The notes: generated by a model from the letters alone, not told the origin. Positions 16,997 through 25,963 are shown, numbered from the stretch's first letter. The stretch: 64,000 nucleotides of DNA from Clostridia bacterium (GCA_900767415.1 CAAFYZ010000049.1:1-64000), one strand, 5' to 3'. A program made the numbers and translations.

Positions 16997-19135
16997 ATGA
17001 AGGCAAACTTTAAGAACATACTCGTGATGCTCGCGATGGTACTGGCGGCAATCCTGATGGTATCCTTCCTCTCCGGAGGAATGAACAAGACGGAGACCTT
17101 CTCGTACAGCGATCTGAAGAAGATGTTCGAAAAAGACATAGTACAGTCGTTCGAGGTGGACGAAAATCTGAAAATGACGCTCAAAGTCTACAAGATCAAG
17201 ACGGACGAGAGCGGGAACGAACTGAAAAACGAAGACGGTTCTTATATCTTTGCAACCGACGACAAAGGGAATTATGTTTTTCAGGTCTACACATATCAGA
17301 TCAGTTATACATTCCAGCTCGAAGACATCAACCGCACAGCGTATGAATCTTACACCACCCCCGGCAGTCATCTGACCACCTACAACTACAAGGCGGCGGC
17401 AGCGACACCGTGGTACCAGTTGTATCTTCCTTATATCATCATCGCCGTCGTATTTATCGGGCTCTGGATTTTCGTGGTAAAGCAGAGTTCCGCGATGGGC
17501 GGCGGAAAGATGAATTCTTTCTCCAAATCCCGCGCCAAGGTTGCGGTCAATGACAAGAATGCTGTCAAATTCGCCGATGTCGCCGGTGCGGACGAAGAAA
17601 AGGCAGAGCTTGAAGAAGTTGTGGAATTTTTGAAAGATCCCGCAAAATTCGTCAAACTCGGCGCGAGAATCCCGCGCGGCGTCCTTCTCGTCGGCCCTCC
17701 CGGTACCGGTAAGACTCTGCTTGCCAAAGCGGTCGCGGGGGAAGCGGGCGTTCCGTTCTTCTCCATTTCCGGCTCGGATTTCGTCGAGATGTATGTCGGT
17801 GTCGGTGCGTCGCGTGTGCGCGATCTGTTTGAGAGTGCGCGCCGCACGCCTGCGAGCATTATCTTCATCGACGAGATCGACGCGGTCGGCAGACACAGAG
17901 GTGCAGGTCTCGGCGGCGGTCACGACGAGCGCGAGCAGACGCTGAACCAGTTGCTTGTCGAGATGGACGGCTTCGGTACGAACTCGGGCGTCATCGTCAT
18001 TGCGGCGACGAACCGCCCCGATATTCTTGACCCGGCACTTCTTCGTCCCGGCAGATTCGACCGTCGGGTGACGGTAAATTATCCCGATATGAAGGGAAGA
18101 GAAGAAATTCTCAAAGTCCACTGTCGGAATAAGCCCTTGGAAGAATCGGTCGATCTCCATAAGATTGCCGAGACGACCATCGGATTCACCGGTGCGGAAC
18201 TCGCGAACCTGATGAACGAGGCGGCACTTCGCGCGGCGAAAAAGAACAAGGCACTGATCGGCATGGAAGATATCGAGGAGTCGTATATGAAACTGCTTCT
18301 CGGTCCGCAGAAAAAGGCAAAGATCAGAACGCCAGAAGACAACAAACTCTGCGCATATCACGAGGCAGGGCACGCTGTTGCTTCCTATTATTGTAAGCAC
18401 ACCGACCCCGTGAAGCATATCACCATTATTCCTGCCGGCAGTGCGGGCGGTGTTACCATCAGTGTACCGACGCAGGATCGCATGACGATGTCGAGAAATC
18501 AGATGATCGATCAGATCGTTTTGTCTCTCGGCGGAAGAGTCGCCGAGGAGATCATTCTCGACGATATTTCTACCGGAGCGTCCAACGATATTCAGCAGGC
18601 GACCGCAATCGCACGCAACATGGTAACGCGGTACGGTATGTCGAAACATCTCGGAACGGTGCTGTACGGCTCCGAACATTCGGAAGACGAGGTGTTCCTC
18701 GGCAGAGATTTCTCCGCGGGCAAGAACTATTCCGAAAAGACTGCCGCCGAGATTGACGACGAGGTGCGCTCTATCATTGCCGATGCGTATGCGACCTGTA
18801 AAAAGTATCTGTCGGAGCATATCGACAAACTGCACTTTGTCGCCGGATTCCTGCTGAAACATGAGTCTATGGACGGCGAACAGTTCCTTGCCGCTATGGA
18901 AAACGGTGAGGCGACGGAAGAGCAGATCGAAAATATCGCAACCGAAAAGAAGCGTAAGAGCGAAGAAGAAAACAAAACCGCTCACGAAAACAACGCGAGG
19001 GCGGAGGAAGAAGCGAGAGCAAAGGCGGAAGCCGAAGCGGAAGAAAAACGCCGCGCCGAAGAAAACGGCGAGAGCGCAGATCTTTACGATTTCTTCCACC
19101 CCGGAGATAAGGGCGATCACGATCCGCGTGATTGA
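16997..19135 (+). CDS. ftsH: ATP-dependent zinc metalloprotease FtsH
   Basis: 712 residues. Transmembrane helix 1 at about 7-27, an extracytoplasmic domain, helix 2 at about 140-160, AAA domain with Walker A GPPGTGKT near 233, Walker B IIFIDEIDAVGR, SRH region ATNRPDILDPALLRPGRFDRR, and the M41 protease site HEAGH near 455. The last 60 residues are a charged, Ala/Glu/Lys-rich tail. It degrades membrane proteins and regulators. The extracytoplasmic loop (about 110 residues) is within the family range. Ends at a strong terminator. Confidence 0.98.
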   Translation: MKANFKNILVMLAMVLAAILMVSFLSGGMNKTETFSYSDLKKMFEKDIVQSFEVDENLKMTLKVYKIKTDESGNELKNEDGSYIFATDDKGNYVFQVYTYQISYTFQLEDINRTAYESYTTPGSHLTTYNYKAAAATPWYQLYLPYIIIAVVFIGLWIFVVKQSSAMGGGKMNSFSKSRAKVAVNDKNAVKFADVAGADEEKAELEEVVEFLKDPAKFVKLGARIPRGVLLVGPPGTGKTLLAKAVAGEAGVPFFSISGSDFVEMYVGVGASRVRDLFESARRTPASIIFIDEIDAVGRHRGAGLGGGHDEREQTLNQLLVEMDGFGTNSGVIVIAATNRPDILDPALLRPGRFDRRVTVNYPDMKGREEILKVHCRNKPLEESVDLHKIAETTIGFTGAELANLMNEAALRAAKKNKALIGMEDIEESYMKLLLGPQKKAKIRTPEDNKLCAYHEAGHAVASYYCKHTDPVKHITIIPAGSAGGVTISVPTQDRMTMSRNQMIDQIVLSLGGRVAEEIILDDISTGASNDIQQATAIARNMVTRYGMSKHLGTVLYGSEHSEDEVFLGRDFSAGKNYSEKTAAEIDDEVRSIIADAYATCKKYLSEHIDKLHFVAGFLLKHESMDGEQFLAAMENGEATEEQIENIATEKKRKSEEENKTAHENNARAEEEARAKAEAEAEEKRRAEENGESADLYDFFHPGDKGDHDPRD

Positions 19136-19141
19136 CCGAAA

Positions 19142-19175
19142 AGCACGGTATCGAGTCGATACCGTGCTTTTTTTT
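19142..19175 (+). terminator. Terminator of the yybS-ftsH operon
   Basis: 11-bp stem 19142-19152/19158-19168 with loop GAGTC, then eight T residues. Confidence 0.93.
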
Positions 19176-19207
19176 CGCAAAAACACGATTTTTTTTCCGA
19201 AAACCTA

Positions 19208-19261
19208 TTGACAAGCGTAACATTGTTATGGTATACTACCGTCATAGCGTAACAATGTTAC
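19208..19261 (+). promoter_or_regulatory. Promoter with two 13-bp operators for the yhbD-like/bactofilin operon
   Basis: -35 TTGACA (19208-19213), 18-bp spacer, -10 TATACT (19232-19237). Operator 1, GTAACATTGTTAT (19217-19229), fills the spacer. Operator 2, the perfect palindrome GTAACAATGTTAC (19249-19261), covers the early transcribed region. Both are preceded by AGC. Centres are 32 bp apart, about three helical turns. The 18-bp spacer and spacer operator resemble MerR-type control (inference). Confidence 0.7.
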
Positions 19262-19294
19262 AAGCCGTCATGCGGCGGCGGAAAGGAAAAGGGA

Positions 19295-19720
19295 ATGCTA
19301 TTCGGAAAAAAAGAAACGGCACTGATTTCAAAGCGGGAACTGTTATCGCGATATCAGATTTCTTACGGAGCGCTCTACCGTTGGAAACGCATGGGTCTGA
19401 TACCGGAAGAATGGTTTATGAAGCAGGCATCGGCGACGGGACAGGAGACTTTCTTTCCCGAAAAACTGATTACGGAACGGGTGGAGAAGATTCTCGCGTC
19501 TAAAGACACTGCGTCTCTCGAAACACTCGCCGAGCAGTTCTCCGGGGCGCAGAACAGAGAAACCTATCTGACGCTGGAGACGGTGCTCGGCGAAAAGAAA
19601 TACCGAAGAGAAGACCTTCGCGCCGTATATATTACCGACGGAAAAGTAAGGGAAGAGTTGCTTCCTTTTCTTGAAAAATATTTTGAAAAAGTCAACCGCG
19701 AAGCGGGAAAGAAGGGGTGA
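19295..19720 (+). CDS. YhbD-like protein with MerR-type helix-turn-helix (DUF4004-like)
   Basis: 141 residues. The N-terminal third (ISKRELLSRYQISYGALYRWKRMGLIPEEW) resembles a MerR-type winged helix; the C-terminus is helical and charged. B. subtilis yhbD-yhbE-yhbF pairs such a protein with bactofilins, and here a bactofilin follows with its ribosome site inside this gene's 3' end. GAAAGGAAAAGGG lies just before ATG 19295. Likely an autoregulator binding the two GTAACAATGTTAC-type operators of its own promoter (inference from context). Confidence 0.75.
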   Translation: MLFGKKETALISKRELLSRYQISYGALYRWKRMGLIPEEWFMKQASATGQETFFPEKLITERVEKILASKDTASLETLAEQFSGAQNRETYLTLETVLGEKKYRREDLRAVYITDGKVREELLPFLEKYFEKVNREAGKKG

Positions 19721-19725
19721 ATTTT

Positions 19726-20493
19726 ATGGAAATCAAAATTGCGGGTGCCGGTAAAATCGCAGGCGGCGAATACGATGCCGTCAAGGTCAGCGGAAGTGCC
19801 GACGCCGTCGGAGAGATCCGCACGGCGTCGCTCTGCGTGGCGGGAAGCATGAAGACGGATTCTGCAATACTATGTGCCGGGGAAGCGTCGGTTTCCGGTT
19901 CTTTCCGTTCGGACGGATGTTTCAGCGCCGAGGTGGTGAATGTCGCCGGGACACTGAAAATCGGCGGCAAGGCAAACCTCGGAAAGCAGGCGAAAATCTC
20001 CGGGAAAGTATCGGTCGGTGAAAATATCAAAGGCAGTGAGATTTTTGTCTCCGGTCATCTTGTATGCGACGGCGGCGTAGAGGCGGAAAAACTGACCGCA
20101 CGCGGTGCGATCTCCGTCGGCGGACTTCTGAACGCCGACGATATCGAAATCGTATATGGTGCGGTCGGAAACGGTCTCGGCAAAGGCAACTCGTCCGTCG
20201 GCGCAATCGGCGGAAGTCATATCGTCGTTCGCCGTGGCAGTATGGATAAAAAGATCAGAAAACTTCCGTTTCTCTCCAAAGCATTCGGGCAAAACCCGAC
20301 GGTAACTGTCGCCGACGGAATCGAAGGGGACGACATTTCACTCGAGGGCGTGGCAACGCCCCGTGTCGTCGGTCGTGTCGTAAAAATCGGAGACGAATGT
20401 AAAATCGATACAGTGGAATACAGCGAAACGCTGGAAGTTTCGCCGAATGCCGGGGTAAAAGAAAAAATCAAAATCGGCACCGCCGATGGATAA
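19726..20493 (+). CDS. Bactofilin-like polymer-forming cytoskeletal protein
   Basis: 255 residues composed of short Gly/Ala-rich beta-helix repeats (for example AGEASVSGSFRSDGCFSAE, GHLVCDGGVEAEKL), the signature of bactofilins (DUF583), which polymerise into membrane-associated filaments. The middle has an insert (VRRGSMDKKIRKLPFLSKAFG) followed by a further beta segment, as in YhbE/YhbF-type proteins. ATG 19726 is chosen because AAGGGGTGA is 5-6 nt upstream; a GTG at 19717 is possible. Co-transcribed with the yhbD-like gene. Confidence 0.8.
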   Translation: MEIKIAGAGKIAGGEYDAVKVSGSADAVGEIRTASLCVAGSMKTDSAILCAGEASVSGSFRSDGCFSAEVVNVAGTLKIGGKANLGKQAKISGKVSVGENIKGSEIFVSGHLVCDGGVEAEKLTARGAISVGGLLNADDIEIVYGAVGNGLGKGNSSVGAIGGSHIVVRRGSMDKKIRKLPFLSKAFGQNPTVTVADGIEGDDISLEGVATPRVVGRVVKIGDECKIDTVEYSETLEVSPNAGVKEKIKIGTADG

Positions 20494-20532
20494 TAGAAAC
20501 TTCTTTTATTGAGTAGAGAAACAAAAGGACAA

Positions 20533-20566
20533 AAAAAGCACGGCATCCGAAGATGCCGTGCTTTTT
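20533..20566. terminator. Bidirectional terminator between bactofilin and rplA
   Basis: 15-bp stem 20533-20547/20552-20566 with CGAA loop; A-run on one side and T-run on the other, so it serves both converging operons. Confidence 0.92.
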
Positions 20567-20577
20567 GCTTGGTTGAA

Positions 20578-21273
20578 TTAACCGAGTTTTGCGTAGTTGA
20601 CTTTGATGCCGGGGCCCATCGTGGTTGCGATAACGCAACTCTTGATGTACTGACCCTTCGCAGCCGCGGGCTTTGCCTTGATGACAGCGCCGACGAGCGT
20701 GTTGAAGTTCTCGGTCAGTTTCTCGGTACCGAAAGATGCTTTGCCGATCGGGCAGTGAATGATGTTGGTCTTATCGAGACGATACTCGATCTTACCGGCT
20801 TTGGCTTCCGTAACCGCCTTGGCAACATCGGGAGTAACGGTACCTGCCTTCGGGTTGGGCATGAGTCCCTTGGGACCGAGCACCTTACCGAGACGACCGA
20901 TGACACCCATCATGTCGGGAGAGGCGATAACAACATCGAATTCAAACCAGTTTTCGCTCTGGATCTTCTGAACGAAGTCCTCGGCACCGACGTAATCGGC
21001 ACCGGCGGCACGGGCGGCGTCTGCCTTGTCGCCTTTTGCGAAGACGAGGGTACGAACGGTCTTACCGGTTCCGTTGGGGAGGACGATCGCGCCTCTGACC
21101 TGCTGGTCGGCGTGACGGGAGTCGACACCGAGACGAATGTGGATTTCCACAGTCTCGTCGAACTTTGCCTTTGCGGTTTGGCAAAGGAGAGCAATTGCTT
21201 CATCGACATCGTAGAGCTTCGACTTTTCGATCAGCTCCGCGCTTGCTTTATACTTTTTACCGTAGTTAGCCAT
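20578..21273 (-). CDS. rplA: 50S ribosomal protein L1
   Basis: 231 residues, normal. MANYGKKYKASAELIEKSKLYD, the mid-protein signature VLGPKGLMPNPKAGTVTP and C-terminal GPGIKVNYAKLG identify L1, the L1-stalk protein and translational autoregulator of rplK-rplA. It is the last gene of its operon; a terminator follows 12 bp later, so rplJ-rplL do not follow as they commonly do. Confidence 0.98.
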   Translation of the reverse strand: MANYGKKYKASAELIEKSKLYDVDEAIALLCQTAKAKFDETVEIHIRLGVDSRHADQQVRGAIVLPNGTGKTVRTLVFAKGDKADAARAAGADYVGAEDFVQKIQSENWFEFDVVIASPDMMGVIGRLGKVLGPKGLMPNPKAGTVTPDVAKAVTEAKAGKIEYRLDKTNIIHCPIGKASFGTEKLTENFNTLVGAVIKAKPAAAKGQYIKSCVIATTMGPGIKVNYAKLG

Positions 21274-21286
21274 TGTATTCTCCTCC

Positions 21287-21712
21287 TTACTCTTCTACCG
21301 TGATACCCATGCTGCGGGCGGTGCCGGCGACCATGCTCATTGCGGCTTCGACAGAAGCGGCGTTCAGGTCGGGCATCTTGGTCTCGGCAATCTTGCGAAC
21401 CTGTTCTTTGGTCAGCGAAGCAACTTTCGTCTTGTTGGGAACAGCGGACGCAGTCTCGATGCCGCACGCCTTCTTGATCAGAACGGCAGCGGGGGGAGTC
21501 TTCGTAATAAAGGTGAAGGAACGGTCGGCATATACCGTGATAACGACGGGAATGATCAGACCGATGTCATTCTTGGTTCTCTCGTTGAATTCCTTCGTGA
21601 AGTTGGGAATGGATACACCGTACTGACCGAGGGCAGGACCTACGGGCGGCTGGGGAGTAGCTTTTCCGGCGGGAAGCTGTAACTTAATATAACCGGTGAT
21701 TTTCTTTGCCAT
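21287..21712 (-). CDS. rplK: 50S ribosomal protein L11
   Basis: 141 residues. MAKKITGYIKLQLPAGKATPQPPVGPALGQYGV is the conserved N-terminal domain start; the rRNA-binding C-terminal domain contains GIETASAVPNKTKVASLTKEQ. ATG 21712 has GGAGGTG 8 nt upstream; the in-frame ATG at 21775 is not supported. Binds 23S rRNA in the GTPase-associated centre. 13 bp before rplA. Confidence 0.98.
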   Translation of the reverse strand: MAKKITGYIKLQLPAGKATPQPPVGPALGQYGVSIPNFTKEFNERTKNDIGLIIPVVITVYADRSFTFITKTPPAAVLIKKACGIETASAVPNKTKVASLTKEQVRKIAETKMPDLNAASVEAAMSMVAGTARSMGITVEE

Positions 21713-21808
21713 AATATTTACACCTCCGAATGTGGTAATGAAATCGGGAGAATTCAAAAATTTTCTCCCTCCCACAGAGCTTCATGGCGAAGCAGGGAAC
21801 AAGGGATC

Positions 21809-22351
21809 TTATTCCGCGAGACGGACATCCTTGGTTTCTACCATGATAGGAATATCGCGTCGTTCGGTCGAAGCAAGAATAACGAGTTGTTTTTTGTCCT
21901 CGCTGATCTCCTGGAGCGTACCCGAATATCCTGCAAAGATACCCGAGACAACTTCGACCTTGTCACCGACCTTCATCTTGAAGTCGTCGCTGTGGACTTC
22001 CACATTGAACATCTCGACCTCTGCGTCGGTGAGGGGAGTAGGTTCGGAGCCGGGACCTACAAACCCGGTGACACCCGTGATGTTACGCACGACGTGCCAG
22101 CTCTCGTCGGTCATGGTCATTTTCACAAGGACATAACTCGGAAAGAGTTTTGTCTCCGTGATCTTTTCTTCGCCGTCTGCGCCCGTCTCGGTGTGTGTCT
22201 CGACGGGAATCTTGACGTCGTAAATCAGATGACCGAGTCCGCGGTTTTCCACGATCTTCTCGATGCTGACCTTGACCTTGTTTTCATAACCTGTGTAAGT
22301 ATGAGCGACATACCATCTGGGACCGAGGTTTTTCTCGTTGATATTACTCAT
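21809..22351 (-). CDS. nusG: Transcription termination/antitermination factor NusG
   Basis: 180 residues. NGN domain (PRWYVAHTYTGYENKVKVSIEK, FPSYVLVKMTMTD, VRNITGVTGFVGPG) and C-terminal KOW domain (VGDKVEVVSGIFAGYSGTLQEI). Couples RNA polymerase to Rho or the ribosome. The start overlaps the secE stop by 4 bp (ATGA), giving translational coupling. 96 bp separate it from rplK. Confidence 0.98.
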   Translation of the reverse strand: MSNINEKNLGPRWYVAHTYTGYENKVKVSIEKIVENRGLGHLIYDVKIPVETHTETGADGEEKITETKLFPSYVLVKMTMTDESWHVVRNITGVTGFVGPGSEPTPLTDAEVEMFNVEVHSDDFKMKVGDKVEVVSGIFAGYSGTLQEISEDKKQLVILASTERRDIPIMVETKDVRLAE

Positions 22352-22668
22352 ATGCTGATAAGACCCGCGATGAAGTTGATGAGTTTGGAGAACGCGGTGT
22401 CAACGATACCGATCGCCACAGCAATGACGAGAACGGTAGCGATGACGAGCAGGGTGCTCTTTTTCAGTTCATCCTTCGGCATCCAAACGACTTTCTTCAT
22501 CTCGTGGAAAGTATCACGGCAGAACTTTTTGATCTTCTTCCATGTGCGGACGAAGAAGTTCTCACCCTTTCCGTTTTTCGGGGTCTTAGCGGGAGCGGAA
22601 GCTTTTTTCTCGACGGACGCGTCCTCGACGACGTCTTCCGTCGGAAGATTCATATTCTCATCTGCCAT
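22348..22668 (-). CDS. secE: Preprotein translocase subunit SecE
   Basis: 106 residues from ATG 22668, which has GGAGGAG upstream. A disordered acidic/Ala-rich N-terminal 45 residues precede the conserved amphipathic helix (TFHEMKKVVWMPKDELKKST) and a single transmembrane helix at the C-terminus, the minimal Gram-positive SecE. Sits in the canonical rpmG-secE-nusG order. Confidence 0.96.
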   Translation of the reverse strand: MADENMNLPTEDVVEDASVEKKASAPAKTPKNGKGENFFVRTWKKIKKFCRDTFHEMKKVVWMPKDELKKSTLLVIATVLVIAVAIGIVDTAFSKLINFIAGLISI

Positions 22669-22685
22669 AGTTCTTCTCCTCCCGA

Positions 22686-22835
22686 TCACTTGGTTTCTTT
22701 GTGCAAAGTGTGTTTGCGGCAGAAACGGCAATACTTGTTAAGCTCAAGTCTGTCCGGATCGTTCTTCTTGTTTTTTTCAGTGTCATAATTTCTTTGCTTG
22801 CATTCGGTACAAGCGAGGGTAATTTTGACTCTCAT
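22686..22835 (-). CDS. rpmG: 50S ribosomal protein L33
   Basis: 49 residues. MRVKITLACTECKQRNY and the C-terminal CRFCRKHTLHKETK keep both CxxC pairs, so this is the zinc-binding (C+) form. ATG 22835 has AGGAGGTG upstream; a longer frame to 22985 covers the promoter and is rejected. First gene of the operon. Confidence 0.97.
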   Translation of the reverse strand: MRVKITLACTECKQRNYDTEKNKKNDPDRLELNKYCRFCRKHTLHKETK

Positions 22836-22956
22836 GATATCGGCACCTCCTGATAGAATTCGGGATCTCTCCCGTTGAATACCTCCCTCAATGTCAAGGG
22901 CGTGCGCCTTGTCCCAGAAGGGCACACAAAAAAAGCCCCCCGACAGAGGTACTGTT

Positions 22957-22985
22957 ATTCTATCATAAAGTTCGCCGTCTGTCAA
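22957..22985 (-). promoter_or_regulatory. Sigma-A promoter of rpmG-secE-nusG-rplK-rplA
   Basis: -35 TTGACA (22980-22985), 17 bp, -10 TAGAAT (22957-22962) on the minus strand; leader of about 115 nt. Confidence 0.88.
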
Positions 22986-23015
22986 GGGGTTTTGAAAAAA
23001 TATATTAAATATTTA

Positions 23016-24788
23016 TTATCTGCCATGCTCCGGGATGAGGGCGGCGGAGATTTCTGCCGCGACGCTCCGTGCCGCCTCGTCAAAAGACGCGGAGCGCAAA
23101 GGAAAGCGACAGGCGGGGGCGGCGTGCAGGGTACGGGAATTTTCACAGATGCGCAAAGGAACGAACGAGAGCGATGCGCCGTATTTTTTACGGTAGAGTT
23201 TCTCAAGATAAAGAAATCCTGCGCAGAGGTCGGACGACTCCTTTTCTTCCGAGGTATCCTCGGGAAAAATCAGAATCGGTTCTCCTTTTCCGAGGCATTC
23301 CATTGCCGCGCGATAGGTTTTTACCGCGTCGATGCCGCCGCGATACGCAGGAATCGCGCGTGCGGAGCGCACCAGCAAAACGACAACCGCCGCAAAGAGG
23401 AAGGCGAGGGGCGAGGCAAAGAACTTCGGAATCCGAAAACGTACGGGGAGACAGGTCTTATACCGACGATAGCACGCGCGAAAAGAAAAGAAGGGAGAAA
23501 GGACCATCGGGTGCGTATCGAACGGAAGTGTACGGAGGGCGATCGCAGGACCCTTCCGATGAAGGCGACGGCAAAGATAGACGACGGCACCCTTCGGTGC
23601 CTTGACGTCGCAACGGTACTTCGGCAAAAAGAGCCGCGCCGCAGAGCGGGTGCACCGAAAGAAAAGTCCGGTAAAGCGGGGCGTTTGTTTTTCCTTCTTT
23701 CGCGGCGAGCGAAAGACATAACCGTCCTGTATGCGGAAGGAGAAAAGTACGAGAAGAAGATCGAAGAGCGTTTTTCCGACGGTCGCAATTTTCGTATTCT
23801 CGGTTATAATTCCGAGCAGAAAAGAAAAAGAAGAAGACAAAAGCAATGCGAAAAACCACAGAAGATAGTATCTGCCGACACTGTTTTGCCCTGTGTCTTT
23901 GAAGACATACCGCTTTCCCGCGGTATATTGGAAGGCGGAAGAGAGGAGGCGGGCGGCAATGCTCGCAAGCAAAAAGGCAACGCCGCCCGAGAACACCGTC
24001 AGAAGACGACGGGAGAGAAAAACGAACGCGGCTACATCGAGTGCCGCCGCAAGAGCGGACACCCGGGAAAACTTTCGGATCCTCGCCGTCACACTGCGCA
24101 GAACCCGAAAAGAGTCCCGCACGGGGCGAAAATGCGATGTCGGTGCGTCCCCTTCTTCGGTGTTGTATACCGCTTTGATCGGGACGGTGCGGAAGGGAAC
24201 GCCTTGCTTTGCAAGGGTGATCAGCACGGTGCTCTCGTATTCGTAGCGGTTGCCCGGAAGATCCGAAAGGAGCGGGAGAAGAGAGGACGGAAACGCGCGA
24301 AGCCCCGTCTGCGTATCGGGAAGACGAATCCCGGCGAGAATACGAAAAAGAAAGGAAATCACAAAGTTCCCGAATCGGCATCGCCACGGAACGTTTTTCT
24401 CCGAGAAATTCCGCACGCCGAGGCACAGAGCGTCGGGGTGCCTTGCCGATACCTCGGCGAGACGCAGGATGTCCTGCGGACGATACCGACCGTCGCAGTC
24501 GGCAGTGATGACCGTGATGTCGGAAAAAGCGTTCGCAAGGTAGCGGAACGCCATGCGGAGGGCGGCACCTCTGCCGTGGTTTTTCTCTCTTATCAGAACG
24601 GTGCAACCGGGAAGTGCGGAGAGCTCGGAAAAAATCGGGGCATACCGCTCCCCGCTCCCATCATCCACGACCACGACGATCCGGTTTTCTGCCAAAAGAG
24701 AACGGACCGTCTCCGGAAAGCGGGCGGGCGGTTCATACGCCGGGATGACGACCGCCTGCGTAAGCGACGATGCGGAAGTTTTTTTCAT
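23016..24788 (-). CDS. Three-domain membrane protein: GT2 glycosyltransferase, GtrA domain, acyltransferase-like domain
   Basis: 590 residues. Residues 10-235: family-2 glycosyltransferase (VVIPAYEPP, VVVDDGSGE, TADCDGRYRPQDI with a DxD-like DCD, TQTGLRAF). Residues 240-370: GtrA-like four-helix domain ending AGKRYVFKD. Residues 385-590: PlsC-like region with FPEDTSEE, comparable to the FPEGTRS motif of lysophospholipid acyltransferases, but no clear NHxxxxD. GT2-GtrA fusions usually make or move polyprenyl-phosphate sugars; the third domain suggests a lipid acceptor. ATG 24788 chosen by homology; the ribosome site is weak and ATG 24803 is possible. Stand-alone gene. Confidence 0.75.
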   Translation of the reverse strand: MKKTSASSLTQAVVIPAYEPPARFPETVRSLLAENRIVVVVDDGSGERYAPIFSELSALPGCTVLIREKNHGRGAALRMAFRYLANAFSDITVITADCDGRYRPQDILRLAEVSARHPDALCLGVRNFSEKNVPWRCRFGNFVISFLFRILAGIRLPDTQTGLRAFPSSLLPLLSDLPGNRYEYESTVLITLAKQGVPFRTVPIKAVYNTEEGDAPTSHFRPVRDSFRVLRSVTARIRKFSRVSALAAALDVAAFVFLSRRLLTVFSGGVAFLLASIAARLLSSAFQYTAGKRYVFKDTGQNSVGRYYLLWFFALLLSSSFSFLLGIITENTKIATVGKTLFDLLLVLFSFRIQDGYVFRSPRKKEKQTPRFTGLFFRCTRSAARLFLPKYRCDVKAPKGAVVYLCRRLHRKGPAIALRTLPFDTHPMVLSPFFSFRACYRRYKTCLPVRFRIPKFFASPLAFLFAAVVVLLVRSARAIPAYRGGIDAVKTYRAAMECLGKGEPILIFPEDTSEEKESSDLCAGFLYLEKLYRKKYGASLSFVPLRICENSRTLHAAPACRFPLRSASFDEAARSVAAEISAALIPEHGR

Positions 24789-24972
24789 GTTCTGACCCCA
24801 CATTCGGAAAAATCCCCGCGCACGCAACGAAAAACGGCGAAACGGGTATTCACATTGTGGCAAAAGCGTGGTTCTTTCATGCAGAAAGGACGAATTTATT
24901 TTTTCTTTTTCCGCCCGGTTTCTTTTCATGTATTTTGCAACCGTAAAATCCGAAAAAAATTCTCCGACGGAC

Positions 24973-25001
24973 TTTACTTTATGCGCGGAATATGTTACAA
25001 T
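24973..25001 (+). promoter_or_regulatory. Sigma-A promoter of the AraC regulator
   Basis: -35 TTTACT (24973-24978), 17 bp, -10 TACAAT (24996-25001). Confidence 0.65.
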
Positions 25002-25069
25002 GTCGATAAGAAAGACTTTTTCCGAAAAGAACCGAAGACCGAAGAAGATGGAGAATTCTATCGATACTC

Positions 25070-25963
25070 ATGGAATTTTATAAGATTACGCTGCTTGCGA
25101 TCCCCGAGATCCGCCTCTCCTGTACGGTGTCATCCTGTCATTATCGGAACAGGATGCGCGGCATTGCCGAATATCTCGAAACGTCCGCTCTGACCGACGG
25201 AGACATTACGTTCCGCTCGGAGGATGGAAAAATCACGGTCTATCCCGCAGGTTCCTTTCTTCTGATCACGCCGGATATGAAAGGAATTACGTCCACGCCG
25301 CAAGGGACACTGAACCGCCACACCACAACGCTCGTGCGCGTTCCGTACCGCTTTGAACATTTTGACACGGCGGAACTTACCAAGGAAGAATTTTCGGCAA
25401 TTCTCGCGTCTGCGGAACGGGAAAACTGTTTTCTGCTTCCGAAGAGCGGACGGCTCGACAAAGAATGTTCTGTGGTACTGCCGATGCTCGAGCGGATCTC
25501 GCGTCATTTTGCACGCAAAGACGTCGGAGGACAGGCGGAGACGGCGGCACGGTATCTTCTTCTGCTTTCCGAACTGACGCGAATTACCGTTCAGACCGCC
25601 CGCGCCGAATACGGAGACAGCGTGCCGCCTTCTGCCGTGCGCAGTGTGGAACGCGCGATTGCCTATATCGGCGAGCATTACAAAGAAAAAATCACCGCTC
25701 CCGATATTGCGGAGGCGGTCGGGCTGTCGGTGAATTATCTGCATCGGATTTTTGAAAAGGTAAAAGGCATGACGCTGATCAATTATCTGACCGCCTACCG
25801 CATGGAAAAAGCGAGAAATCTGATTGAGGCGGGAGATGCGCCCGCCTACGAGATTGCAGCGGAGGTCGGATATACCGATCCGTTCTATTTCAGCCGCGTT
25901 TTCCGCGGTGCGACGGGAATCAGTTTTTCGGAATATAAAAAACAGATACACAGGAGATCGTGA
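25070..25963 (+). CDS. AraC-family transcriptional regulator
   Basis: 297 residues. The C-terminal 100 residues hold the double helix-turn-helix: AYIGEHYKEKITAPDIAEAV, VNYLHRIFEKVKGMTLINYL and PAYEIAAEVGYTDPFYFSRVF. The N-terminal half is a probable cupin-like sensor (DGDITFRSEDGKITVYPAGSFLLITPD). The ribosome site before ATG 25070 is weak. It ends in a TGATG overlap with the dehydrogenase gene, so the likely target is its own operon; the effector is unknown. Confidence 0.9.
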   Translation: MEFYKITLLAIPEIRLSCTVSSCHYRNRMRGIAEYLETSALTDGDITFRSEDGKITVYPAGSFLLITPDMKGITSTPQGTLNRHTTTLVRVPYRFEHFDTAELTKEEFSAILASAERENCFLLPKSGRLDKECSVVLPMLERISRHFARKDVGGQAETAARYLLLLSELTRITVQTARAEYGDSVPPSAVRSVERAIAYIGEHYKEKITAPDIAEAVGLSVNYLHRIFEKVKGMTLINYLTAYRMEKARNLIEAGDAPAYEIAAEVGYTDPFYFSRVFRGATGISFSEYKKQIHRRS

